Assembly: GCA_002840055.1 (NCBI GenBank) | Contig: PGZJ01000001.1 | Span: 472,895-536,894 of the forward strand | Length of the DNA stretch: 64,000 nt | Origin: Gammaproteobacteria bacterium HGW-Gammaproteobacteria-11 | GTDB lineage: Bacteria > Pseudomonadota > Gammaproteobacteria > Pseudomonadales > Pseudomonadaceae | Direction of reading: 5' to 3' | Shown: piece by piece, positions 19,466 through 31,164 of the stretch | How positions within the stretch are numbered: position 1 is the stretch's first letter | How the letters are laid out: every line of letters starts with the position of its first letter | The notes under the pieces: model-generated | Databases searched by the model: none | What the model was told of the DNA's origin: nothing | The model's input: the letters and a program-made list of their open reading frames with translations, nothing else | Position numbers and translations under genes: made by a program

Positions 19466-20849
19466 CAAAAGCTTCTCCCAATTCCTGTCCCAGCGCACTG
19501 GTTCGCTCGGTTTCTGCAGCAATGAAATGATCAAGATCACCGCTGACCTCAAGCTGGGTACAGCTCATCATGTACTGCGCCATGCGCACCTTGGCCCAAG
19601 GCGTGTAAAGACCCAGGGTAAACACGACCAGAATACTGTTGGTCATGAAAATCCAGAGTATTCTGCCCTTGCCAAGGTTTGAATGCAGGTTGTGCATACC
19701 CAACACCGTTGAGCCAAGAATCAGATTCTGCAAACCCGCCATGAAATACCCAAAGAGCACCAGGTAACCTGCAAACAGGACCGGCATACCCAGCCAGGGC
19801 GAAATAGCTGCACTCAAGGCAGAGGACACCACACCAAAACCTGCAGCAATCAGCATCAGCTTGAGGAAGAACAGAAAGAAGTCGCCCGCGCTGGCTTTGA
19901 GCCTGAAAGGCATAGTGCCGAAATAGGTGTTATCGATTCGCCAGGCCTGGGCCTTGTACATGCTCAGGGGGAAGGCCAGGAAAAGTGTCAACAATGCCAC
20001 CAGGGGCCAGACAAAGAGCACCATGCAGGCGCCGCCATAGGTGCCATTGAAGTTGAACCGGATATTGCGCCAGGCACTATTGACCGCATGAAACTTCAGA
20101 CTGCGCACGACAATCCAGGGCAGCAGAGGAAGGAACAGCAAAACCAGGATCAAGCCCGCAATCGGATAGAACTCGGACGCGACAGCCCAGATGATCACGG
20201 CGACAATCGCAACCAGCCGGCCACGGAAAATCACCCAGGGATCAGCCAGATACTGGAAGCTGCTGCCATCGAGCTCGGTATGTCCATAGAAGTACTGGGC
20301 ATTTCGCACCTTGGCCCAGGGGGCGTAGAAACCCAGAGTCACTATCATCAATAGGATGTTGACGATCCAGATACCAAAGTACTCACTACCGCTACCGGTA
20401 AAACGGATAGGCTCAATGCGCCTTTCAACAGGCACCTCAGTGGCGTGGCTGCGGGTTGGTTCGCGGGCGCTGAAACGCTCCGTGTCCGCAGCCGGTTCCG
20501 CATCGGCCGCCTCAGCGCGCATGGCGGGAACAGCATGCCAGGTACCCGGGGACTCATCCTGCTCGGCTTTTGCGGCAGCCTGAGCAAGATCAGGGGCGTC
20601 ATCGGAGGGCATCAAGGCCAGTTCCATCTCGATTTCAACCAGCAGACCTGCAGCTTGCAGACGCTGCTGGTATTTCTGCGCCTGATCTCGACTCAGATTG
20701 CGCTTTATCGTGGCTGGCCTCAAAGCCGCCAGGCTGGACGCCTGCGCTTCGTTCATGCCCAGCTGAATCAGGCCGGCCTTGGCTGCGTCCGGCGTCACGC
20801 CTTCAACCAGATGACCTGCAAAATACACCCGATAATTCTGTATTGTCAT
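19443..20849 (-). CDS. YjgN/DUF898 family polytopic membrane protein with N-terminal accessory domain
   Basis: Residues about 1-78 form a small soluble domain (NYRVYFAGHLVEGVTPDAAK ... AALRPATIKRNLSR) that also occurs in front of other membrane domains. A variable linker (about 80-140) precedes a DUF898 domain with multiple hydrophobic segments. Within it, the internally repeated motif FYAPWAKVRNAQYFYG / LYTPWAKVRMAQYMMS is visible near both ends of the domain. Function is unknown. It overlaps the M48 protease gene by 23 bp, so the two are very likely made together. Confidence 0.85.
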   Translation of the reverse strand: MTIQNYRVYFAGHLVEGVTPDAAKAGLIQLGMNEAQASSLAALRPATIKRNLSRDQAQKYQQRLQAAGLLVEIEMELALMPSDDAPDLAQAAAKAEQDESPGTWHAVPAMRAEAADAEPAADTERFSAREPTRSHATEVPVERRIEPIRFTGSGSEYFGIWIVNILLMIVTLGFYAPWAKVRNAQYFYGHTELDGSSFQYLADPWVIFRGRLVAIVAVIIWAVASEFYPIAGLILVLLFLPLLPWIVVRSLKFHAVNSAWRNIRFNFNGTYGGACMVLFVWPLVALLTLFLAFPLSMYKAQAWRIDNTYFGTMPFRLKASAGDFFLFFLKLMLIAAGFGVVSSALSAAISPWLGMPVLFAGYLVLFGYFMAGLQNLILGSTVLGMHNLHSNLGKGRILWIFMTNSILVVFTLGLYTPWAKVRMAQYMMSCTQLEVSGDLDHFIAAETERTSALGQELGEAFDVGVSFI

Positions 20850-21014
20850 TGTCTACCGTCCGCTGGAATAGATAACGCTCGCGTCCTTGCACGGAAACCC
20901 CGCCAAGCACACGCGCCAAGCTGATTATTCAAGCAGCGCGCATGAAGACTTGCAACTGAATATTTCAACTTGAAAAGTTGTGGCGCGGAAAACCAGGCCC
21001 TTTTCAGCGGGCGC

Positions 21015-21755
21015 TCAACGGCGGGTGACGTGCAGCTCAACACCCTGAGCCAGCAGGCTGTCATAGGCTGACTCCAGATCATGCTGCAATTGCTCGGCAT
21101 AGCTCGTTTGCCTGGACAACATATAGTCAATACGCGGGTTCATCACCAGCCGACTGGGCAAGGGCTCAAGCCCTCTGCTGATCAGCAATGGATCTACTTG
21201 ACCACGATAATGCAACAGGTAATCACCCCGACCACGCAACAACATCTCCAGCGCACCTCGCGCTGACGCGCTCTGGACTACCTGAACGGCCAGCTGTGGA
21301 TCACCCAGCAACACCTGAATTTCATCAGAGTACTGATAGTTGGTTACGGTAATCAGCCTTGTATCCGCCAAGCCTCCAGGCCACTCCGGCAAGCTTTGCC
21401 CAGGCCGGGCATACAGATTCAAACCAATACGACCGAAATCACGCCGGACAAAGCGCACATGCTCGGCCATCTCAGGTCGGGCCAACACCCCGGACCACAG
21501 ATGGATGCTGCCGTCGGCCAGGCCCACCCATATTCGCGCTGCCGGCATTATCCGCAAGCGATAGCTGTATCCAGCCTGGTCAAGCAGGGTACGAGCCAAA
21601 TCGACTGTATGGCCTGCCAGCTCACCTTGCTCATTCAGGTAAGCGTAGCCGGGAAAAGGCGTGAAGCCGACCTGGACCTCAGGGCGTTGTTCCGCGTTTA
21701 CCAGCGGACAGCTCAGCAAAACCCAGCACAGTGCAGCACAGCGAAAAACACACAT
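21015..21755 (-). CDS. Periplasmic solute-binding protein (SBP_bac_3-like), orphan
   Basis: This 246-aa protein has a signal peptide (MCVFRCAALCWVLLSCPLVNA) and the type 3 extracellular solute-binding fold (VQVGFTPFPGYAYLNEQGEL, GHTVDLARTLLDQAGYSYRL). It has no ABC permease or ATPase neighbour, as is common for pseudomonad paralogues that have lost or never had a transporter. The frame extends to 21806, but the start at 21755 places the signal peptide at the N-terminus. The ligand cannot be predicted. An amino-acid sensor or amino-acid binding protein is a reasonable guess. Confidence 0.8.
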   Translation of the reverse strand: MCVFRCAALCWVLLSCPLVNAEQRPEVQVGFTPFPGYAYLNEQGELAGHTVDLARTLLDQAGYSYRLRIMPAARIWVGLADGSIHLWSGVLARPEMAEHVRFVRRDFGRIGLNLYARPGQSLPEWPGGLADTRLITVTNYQYSDEIQVLLGDPQLAVQVVQSASARGALEMLLRGRGDYLLHYRGQVDPLLISRGLEPLPSRLVMNPRIDYMLSRQTSYAEQLQHDLESAYDSLLAQGVELHVTRR

Positions 21756-21859
21756 CACATCATGGCCCTGCATCATAAATACCAAGCAGGCAAGCGTAAT
21801 AGACAACCTTGGCTAGCGCCATACTTGTCGTTCCCGTTACCCCATCGGATGACTGGTAT

Positions 21860-21890
21860 AAAAAAACCCGCCGGGCGGCGGGTCTTTTCA
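21860..21890 (-). terminator. Intrinsic terminator of glyA
   Basis: On the minus strand, GACCCGCC-GCCC-GGCGGGT followed by TTTTTT forms a GC-rich hairpin with a U tract. It starts about 15 bp after the glyA stop. The plus-strand side has only TCTTTT, so it would also work weakly in the other direction. Confidence 0.9.
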
Positions 21891-21904
21891 TACCAATACG
21901 CGGC

Positions 21905-23161
<1,257 letters not shown>

Positions 23162-23282
23162 CGGGAGGCCCCCTGCAAGGACATTCAAAAAGAAGAGGGG
23201 CATTTTAGCGCAAGCAGCTGCTTCTGGCACATGAAAAGCGCTCAATCAGCAAACAAATTCGTTTCAACAATCCGTCAGCCGC

Positions 23283-26200
23283 TCAGGGCTTGGCGTTCAG
23301 CACATTGAGCTCGAACTGTTCAACCGATTGTGGCCGACCCAACAGATAGCCCTGAACCTCGTCACAGCCAAAGCCGATCAACAAGCCCATCTGCTCCAGG
23401 GTTTCCACGCCCTCGGCCACGACGCGCAACTGCAGGCTGCGACCCATGGCGACAATCGCCTTGGCCAAACGACTGTCGCGATTGCCGGCATGCATGGCAT
23501 GAATAAAGCTACGATCAATTTTCAGGGTATCTATCGGGAAGTCCTTGAGATAATTGAGCGACGAATAGCCGGTACCGAAGTCATCAACCGCAATAAACAC
23601 ACCCAGCATCTTGAGTGCCGCCAGCGCCTGCATGGTTTCTTCGACATCCTGCAGCAGTACGCTCTCGGTCAGTTCCAGCTCAATGCTGGCCGGGTCAAGC
23701 TGATAGCGCGACAGCACCGCACCCACCTGTTCGCTCAGGCTCCCCTCGGCAAATTGCCGCGCCGACAGGTTGATGGATAACCGTGGCAACTGGTAGCCCT
23801 TCGCGCGCCACGCCGCCATCTGTTGACAGGCTCGATCCATTACCCACTCACCGAGCACGCCAACCAGCCCGATTTCATCCGCAATGGGAATGAACTCAGC
23901 CGGCGATATGGCCCCGCGCTGCGGATGCTGCCAACGCAACAGCGCTTCCGCCCCGGTCAGGCGGCGTGTTGCGCAATCGAATTGCGGCTGAAAGTGCAGC
24001 TCAAAGGCGTTGTCATGCAAGGCCCGGCGCAAGTCCGCCTCCAAACTCAGCCGATCAAGCGCACTGGCATTCATTTCAGCCTGATAAAACTGAAACGTAT
24101 CCTTGCCCATGGCCTTGGCGTGATACATGGCCGTATCAGCATTTTTAAGCAGAACGTTGACTTCCTCGCCATCCTGCGGCGACAGGGCCATGCCGATACT
24201 GGCGCTGATAAAGAACTCGCGCTCCTGCAATATAAAGGCGGGGGTCAGCTGTGCGAGGATTTTCTCGGCAACATGAATAGCCGCTGCCATGGCCGCCTCG
24301 CGACTGGTCAAACCGCCAAGCAGCAGAGTGAACTCGTCCCCGCCCATGCGCGCCAGGGTATCGCTCTCGCGCACACATTCCCTGAGACGTCGCGCCACCT
24401 CACGCAACATGACATCACCAGCGGCATGACCCAGGGTATCGTTGATCGGCTTGAAGCGATCCAGATCGAGAAACAGCACCACCAGCCAATCGCCCCGTCT
24501 GGCGGCCAGTTGCAGCGCGGTCTTCAGGCGATCCTGAAACAAGGTGCGGTTCGCCAGCCCGGTCAACCCATCGTAGTAGGCGAGCGTTTCAATGCGCGCT
24601 TCGGAGGCCTTGCGTTCACTGATGTCGACGAAAAATCCGACATAACTGACCAGGTCACCATCATTGTCCTGCACTGCCGTAATGCCCGCCCAGGCCGGAA
24701 AAGCTTCGCCGTTCTTGCGCCGGGGCCAGATCTCCCCTTCCCAGCGCCCCTGCTGCTGCAGGGTATCGCGAATATCGGTGTAAAAACCTGTCTCATGACT
24801 ATCGGAGGCCAGCATGTGCGGTAACTGATCAATCACCTCAGGTGCGCTGTAGCCGGTAATCTGACAGAAGTTGTCATTGACCTGCACTATGTAGCCGGCA
24901 GGATCGGTCACCACAATGCCTCCCGTGGTGTTTTCAAATACGGTGGCCGCCATGCGCAGCCGATTTTCGGTGCGGCGCTGCTCGGTGATATCGCGGGCAA
25001 TGCCCAACAGGCCGAGAAAGCGCCCCTCGGCATCCCACATCAATGACAGTCGCAGTTCGATCGGGCACTTGGTGCCATTGGCGCGCAGGCAATCAAAGCT
25101 GATCTGCCGGTGAAAACCCTGCTCGCGCAGGGCTCTGGCGGCCTCAGGATCAGCCAATTGCGGCTTCAACTCACGCAGCACCAACCCCATGAACTGGTTA
25201 TATTCCTTGCCCGCAACGATGTCGCTGAAGCCCTTGCTGATCAGATAATCCGGGGTATAGCCAAGCAATGCCGTCACAGAGGGGCTGATATAGTTGAGAC
25301 GGAAGTCCACATCGCTGGCCCAGATCACGTCACTGATATTTTCCGCCAGCAAACGATAGCGCTGTTCACTGACCTGCAACTCATCAAGGGCACCAGCCTG
25401 CTCGGTGATATCGCGCACCACCCCGATCACCTGGCGCACCCGGCCATCGGGGAGTCGCGACAGCGCCTTGACCCGCAGACTGAACCAATGCCACTTGCCG
25501 TCCTTGTGCCGCCAGCGCAGACGGCTTTCCTGCACCGCACCGTCGGCCAGCACCTGCTGCAAATTGCGATTGACCAGCATCGACTCAACATCATCCGGAT
25601 GCAGCAGGCGGTCACGGTAATCCGAGGGCAGTTCAGCGGCTTCTTCCGGACTGTAACCGAGCATCAGGGCCAGTCTTCTGTTGCTGTAGACAAAGCTCTG
25701 GCGCTGCATGTCGCGGATGAAGACCACATCCGGTACCGCCCGCAGCGCCCGTGACCAGAAGCGCTCGCGCTCGACCATGGACAGCTCGATGCGGCGACGG
25801 GTAGTGATATCCGTCATGCTGAGAGCAACGGCGTGGTAATCCTCTATCCGCTCGGGCAGGGTCATGACCAGCCAGACATAGCGGGCGGCTCCATTGGCTG
25901 CACGCAGCGGCGTTTCCATTTCCAGACGCCGGTCACGGTTGACCACCGCCAACAGCAAACGATAACGGGCGGTATTGGCACGTATGCGCTCATTACGCTT
26001 GAGCAGCGTGTCCAACCCCTGCAACGAAGACAGCCCCAGCAACTCCAGCATGCTGCCATTGGCTTCCATGACACGCACCGGACTGAAAAGCTCACCATGT
26101 TCCAAGGGGTGATCATCCAGCCAGCTGTCCAGACTGGCCTGACTGTTAATACCCTCGCGCACCAAACGGTCACGCAGACCCGCCAGATCCAACTGACACA

Positions 26201-27149
26201 AGGCCATACCAGCCGTCTGGAACACCTCGCTGTAGCGACGCTCGACATCATCGGCGTGCTGGTCACTGGCACGACGTCCGGCCAGAAGACGCCTGTGGGT
26301 TTGCCGGTCCCGGGCAATCATCCAGATCATGACCAGCAATACCAGTACGAAGCAACCCACAACAAAGAACTTGAAGCGTAACAACTGGCCTAACTGTTGC
26401 GTGTAATAGTCCGCCTCGACCAGCCCCCTGACCTGCCAGAGACTGCCATCCACCGGTGCGCTGACAACCACCTGCTCACGCTCCAGGGCAGTCATTGCCT
26501 TGTTGTCCAGATAGACCAGACGATCACCCTGCTGTCGTGCCAGCACCCTGGCTCGACCGGCATCCTCAAGCAGCCAGATATAGCCCTGGGCAGGTTGCGC
26601 GGACACCAGACCGGAAATATCCCGATCATTCACTTCGATGACCCAGAAATGCCCGACACGGCTGCTTGGTACCACCCAATACAGCACTGAGCGGCTGAGG
26701 TCCGAGTCCACGACATAGGGCTGACCACTGAGCATCAGACTGCGTACCGAGGGCATCCAGGGCGGGGTTTCCTGCCACGATGCCGAATTGATCAAGGAAG
26801 CTGGAGTGAGGCTGCGCAAACCGGGGAGCAGTTGCGACACCGACTGCTGAGCCAGCACCGGGTCATCTTCATAGAGATGATCAAGCAACTGAGACAACGC
26901 GGCGGACTTGACCTCCAGATTCAGGCCAATCTGGCTGGCCGTAAGCCAGACCGACTCTTCAACCTGGGCTTCATGCTGCAAACGCAGTACACGGTAGTCC
27001 TGCCATGCCTGCCAGAACATCAGGACGGTCAACAGCACTGCCACACCGGCAATTATCAGGACACCCATGCCCATTGGGCGTGCGTCATGGGTGCCATCAG
27101 ACGGCGAGAGCACTGAGGTATCGGATGCGGGGCGGCTGTTGTAATCCAT
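23283..27149 (-). CDS. Membrane-bound multi-PAS GGDEF-EAL c-di-GMP enzyme
   Basis: This protein of about 1,290 aa has an N-terminal transmembrane helix (about 28-48), a periplasmic sensor region of about 200 aa, and a second transmembrane helix (FFVVGCFVLVLLVMIWMIA). About four PAS units follow (roughly 300-455, 460-590, 595-725 and 730-860), then GGDEF (about 865-1025) and EAL (about 1040-1285). The cyclase site RMGGDEF is intact, with an inhibitory RESD I-site five residues upstream. The EAL site is also intact (AEALLRW, SINLSARQF, ELELTES, VDDFGTGYSS, AEGVET), so both activities are possible. A GTG at 27170 is an alternative start. The signal it senses is unknown. Confidence 0.93.
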   Translation of the reverse strand: MDYNSRPASDTSVLSPSDGTHDARPMGMGVLIIAGVAVLLTVLMFWQAWQDYRVLRLQHEAQVEESVWLTASQIGLNLEVKSAALSQLLDHLYEDDPVLAQQSVSQLLPGLRSLTPASLINSASWQETPPWMPSVRSLMLSGQPYVVDSDLSRSVLYWVVPSSRVGHFWVIEVNDRDISGLVSAQPAQGYIWLLEDAGRARVLARQQGDRLVYLDNKAMTALEREQVVVSAPVDGSLWQVRGLVEADYYTQQLGQLLRFKFFVVGCFVLVLLVMIWMIARDRQTHRRLLAGRRASDQHADDVERRYSEVFQTAGMALCQLDLAGLRDRLVREGINSQASLDSWLDDHPLEHGELFSPVRVMEANGSMLELLGLSSLQGLDTLLKRNERIRANTARYRLLLAVVNRDRRLEMETPLRAANGAARYVWLVMTLPERIEDYHAVALSMTDITTRRRIELSMVERERFWSRALRAVPDVVFIRDMQRQSFVYSNRRLALMLGYSPEEAAELPSDYRDRLLHPDDVESMLVNRNLQQVLADGAVQESRLRWRHKDGKWHWFSLRVKALSRLPDGRVRQVIGVVRDITEQAGALDELQVSEQRYRLLAENISDVIWASDVDFRLNYISPSVTALLGYTPDYLISKGFSDIVAGKEYNQFMGLVLRELKPQLADPEAARALREQGFHRQISFDCLRANGTKCPIELRLSLMWDAEGRFLGLLGIARDITEQRRTENRLRMAATVFENTTGGIVVTDPAGYIVQVNDNFCQITGYSAPEVIDQLPHMLASDSHETGFYTDIRDTLQQQGRWEGEIWPRRKNGEAFPAWAGITAVQDNDGDLVSYVGFFVDISERKASEARIETLAYYDGLTGLANRTLFQDRLKTALQLAARRGDWLVVLFLDLDRFKPINDTLGHAAGDVMLREVARRLRECVRESDTLARMGGDEFTLLLGGLTSREAAMAAAIHVAEKILAQLTPAFILQEREFFISASIGMALSPQDGEEVNVLLKNADTAMYHAKAMGKDTFQFYQAEMNASALDRLSLEADLRRALHDNAFELHFQPQFDCATRRLTGAEALLRWQHPQRGAISPAEFIPIADEIGLVGVLGEWVMDRACQQMAAWRAKGYQLPRLSINLSARQFAEGSLSEQVGAVLSRYQLDPASIELELTESVLLQDVEETMQALAALKMLGVFIAVDDFGTGYSSLNYLKDFPIDTLKIDRSFIHAMHAGNRDSRLAKAIVAMGRSLQLRVVAEGVETLEQMGLLIGFGCDEVQGYLLGRPQSVEQFELNVLNAKP

Positions 27150-27339
27150 CAAAAGGCTTTTATCGTCCACATATAAGGCTGGCTGCCACTATAGTGGTAA
27201 AAGGACGTGCTGAGCCAGTCTGACTCAGCCTGGATTTGCCCTGAGGCCGCAGTTCGGCTAGCCTTGCCAGCACATCAGGCTTTGCCAAGGCATCGCACTG
27301 CAAACCTCCGCTCTCTGTCCCACATCAGGTTTTCACAGC

Positions 27340-29004
27340 ATGGCTCAATTTGTGTACAGCATGAACCGGGTCGGCAAGGTTGTGCCGCCCAAGAACCGTA
27401 TTCTCAAGGATATTTCCCTGTCCTTTTTCCCCGGCGCAAAAATCGGCGTGCTCGGCCTCAACGGCTCGGGAAAATCCACCCTGTTGCGCATCATGGCGGG
27501 TGTCGATACCGAGATTGAAGGTGAGGCACGGCCCATGCCGGGCATCAAGATCGGTTATCTGCCCCAGGAGCCGGAACTCGACCCGAGCAAGACCGTACGC
27601 GACGTGGTGGAAGAGGCGGTGGGCGAAATCAAGCAGGCCCAGGCGCGACTCGACGAGGTCTATGCTGCCTACGCAGAAGAAGATGCCGACTTCGATGCGC
27701 TGGCTGCCGAGCAGGCCAAACTGGAAGCCATATTGCAAGCGGCCGACGGCCATAATCTGGATCGTCAGCTTGAAGTTGCCGCTGACGCCCTGCGTCTGCC
27801 TGCCTGGGATGCCCGCATCGAACACCTGTCCGGTGGTGAGAAACGTCGGGTAGCCCTCTGCCGCCTGCTGCTCTCGGCCCCCGACATGCTGCTGCTGGAC
27901 GAACCGACCAACCACCTGGATGCCGACTCGGTCGCCTGGCTTGAGCAGTTCCTGCATGATTTCCCCGGCACCGTGGTAGCCATCACCCACGATCGCTACT
28001 TCCTCGACAATGTCGCCGGCTGGATTCTGGAGCTGGATCGCGGCCATGGCATCCCCTTCGAGGGCAACTACTCGCAGTGGCTCGAATCCAAGGCCGCGCG
28101 CCTGGCTCAGGAAGCCAAGCAGGAATCATCCCATGCCAAGGCCATGAAAGCCGAACTGGAGTGGGTGCGTCAGGGCGCCAAGGCACGCCAGTCGAAATCC
28201 AAGGCGCGCCTTCAGCGTTTCGAGGAAATGCAGTCGCAGGAATTCCAGAAGCGCAGTGAAACCAACGAGATCTATATCCCGGCTGGCCCACGGCTGGGCG
28301 ACAAGGTCATCGAGCTGCACAACGTATGCAAGGCCTATGGCGATCGTGTGCTGATCGACGACCTGAGCCTGACCATACCCAAGGGCGCGATCGTCGGCGT
28401 GATTGGTGGTAATGGTGCGGGAAAATCCACCCTGTTCCGCATGATTACCGGCAAGGAGCAGCCCGACAGCGGCGAAATCGTCATCGGCGAGACCGTGCAG
28501 ATTGCCAGCGTCGACCAGAGTCGCGACAACCTCGACGGCAACAAGAGCGTTTGGGAGCAGGTGTCTGACGGCTTTGACATGATCAAGGTCGGCAACTACG
28601 AGGTGCCCTCACGCGGCTATGTCGGCCGTTTCAACTTCAAGGGTGCGGACCAGCAGAAGTTCGTCAAGGACCTGTCCGGTGGTGAACGCGGCCGCCTGCA
28701 CCTGGCCCTGACCCTGAAACAGGGTGCCAACGTCCTGCTGCTGGATGAGCCGTCCAACGATCTGGACGTTGAAACCCTGCGCGCACTGGAAGAGGCCCTG
28801 CTGGACTTCCCCGGCGCCGCCATCGTGATTTCCCACGATCGCTGGTTTCTCGATCGCATTGCCACGCATATCCTGTCTTATGAGGACGACGGCAAAGTGT
28901 CCTTCTTCGAGGGCAACTATGCCGAATTCGAAGCCGACCGGAAAAAACGACTGGGCGACGCTGCTGCCCAACCCCACCGTGTTCGCTACAAGAAGCTGGC
29001 CTGA
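27340..29004 (+). CDS. ettA: Energy-dependent translational throttle protein EttA (ABC-F)
   Basis: EttA binds the ribosomal E site and gates entry into elongation according to the ATP/ADP ratio. The soluble protein has two ABC domains with Walker A GLNGSGKS and GGNGAGKS, and signatures LSGGEKRR and LSGGERGR. Walker B is LLLDEPTNHLD / LLLDEPSNDLD. The charged linker between the domains includes AKARQSKSKARLQRFEEM. The 554-aa length matches E. coli EttA (555). A 5' region of 169 bp separates it from the divergent c-di-GMP gene. Confidence 0.96.
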   Translation: MAQFVYSMNRVGKVVPPKNRILKDISLSFFPGAKIGVLGLNGSGKSTLLRIMAGVDTEIEGEARPMPGIKIGYLPQEPELDPSKTVRDVVEEAVGEIKQAQARLDEVYAAYAEEDADFDALAAEQAKLEAILQAADGHNLDRQLEVAADALRLPAWDARIEHLSGGEKRRVALCRLLLSAPDMLLLDEPTNHLDADSVAWLEQFLHDFPGTVVAITHDRYFLDNVAGWILELDRGHGIPFEGNYSQWLESKAARLAQEAKQESSHAKAMKAELEWVRQGAKARQSKSKARLQRFEEMQSQEFQKRSETNEIYIPAGPRLGDKVIELHNVCKAYGDRVLIDDLSLTIPKGAIVGVIGGNGAGKSTLFRMITGKEQPDSGEIVIGETVQIASVDQSRDNLDGNKSVWEQVSDGFDMIKVGNYEVPSRGYVGRFNFKGADQQKFVKDLSGGERGRLHLALTLKQGANVLLLDEPSNDLDVETLRALEEALLDFPGAAIVISHDRWFLDRIATHILSYEDDGKVSFFEGNYAEFEADRKKRLGDAAAQPHRVRYKKLA

Positions 29005-29076
29005 ACAGGCCTGCTTCTTACTCCGCAGAGCAAAGATTTTTTGCACCAACCTGGCGCATGGAAGCTTGGGATGCGT

Positions 29077-30557
<1,481 letters not shown>

Positions 30558-30641
30558 ATAGGAACGGAATCCGACAATCGGCGTCGGCAAAGCCACAGAA
30601 CAGCTATAGTAAGGATATTCCCGTTATTCCAGGGCTGATAT

Positions 30642-30998
30642 ATGAGCGATGACAGACGCCGTTTTACCCGTATTCCCTTTGATGCTCAGACTCGCCTGCA
30701 GCAGGATGACTGGTCGGTGGACGTCCAACTGGTGGATATATCCCTGCGCGGCTTATTGATCATGCAGCCTGCCGACTGGCCTCATCCACGGGAAAAAGCG
30801 CCCTTCAATGCGATCATTGATCTGGCCGAGGGCAGTCAGATTTGCATGGAAGTCACCCTGGCCCACGCCGAGGAAGGGCTTCTGGGTTTTGAGTGCGCAC
30901 ACATTGACCTTGATTCGATAAGCCATCTCAAGCGCCTGGTGGCCCTGAACATGGGTGACGAGGCTATGCTTGAGCGCGAGCTGGCAGCACTGCTTTGA
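30642..30998 (+). CDS. PilZ domain protein, predicted c-di-GMP effector
   Basis: This 118-aa protein is a single PilZ domain. The c-di-GMP-binding signature is complete: RRRFTR at residues about 5-10, then DISLRG about 25 residues later. Stand-alone PilZ proteins relay c-di-GMP to motility, alginate or secretion machinery. It lies 84 bp after gdhA, with TATAGT at about 30606 as a possible -10 box, so it may have its own promoter. The partner is unknown. Confidence 0.92.
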   Translation: MSDDRRRFTRIPFDAQTRLQQDDWSVDVQLVDISLRGLLIMQPADWPHPREKAPFNAIIDLAEGSQICMEVTLAHAEEGLLGFECAHIDLDSISHLKRLVALNMGDEAMLERELAALL

Positions 30999-31007
30999 GC
31001 CGCTAGC

Positions 31008-31145
31008 GGCAAGCTGCAAGCTGCAAGCAGATTTTGCAACCCCATATAGCATGACAACCCTATACACGCGAGATGGTCGGCAATTTTTTCCGCTTTTCCG
31101 CTTGTAGCTTGTAGCTTGTGGCTTGTGGCTTGCGGCTTGCAGCTG
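31008..31145. repeat. Inverted arms of heptanucleotide repeats (GCTTGTA/GCTTGCA)
   Basis: At 31101-31142, six heptamers follow each other (CTTGTAG x2, CTTGTGG x2, CTTGCGG, CTTGCAG). At 31008-31030 the reverse-complement type (GCAAGCT repeated three times) appears. The two arms face each other across an AT-rich centre of about 70 bp, so the region can fold into a large imperfect hairpin. It lies between the convergent PilZ and radA genes and may act as a 3'-end structure. Its stepwise base changes suggest slippage. Confidence 0.8.
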
Positions 31146-31164
31146 TAGCAGCGCCCTGCCGCTG

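Noticed and set aside
23162..23282. Glycine or THF riboswitch before glyA
   Set aside because: The gap is short and lacks the paired motifs; only a normal ribosome binding site is seen.
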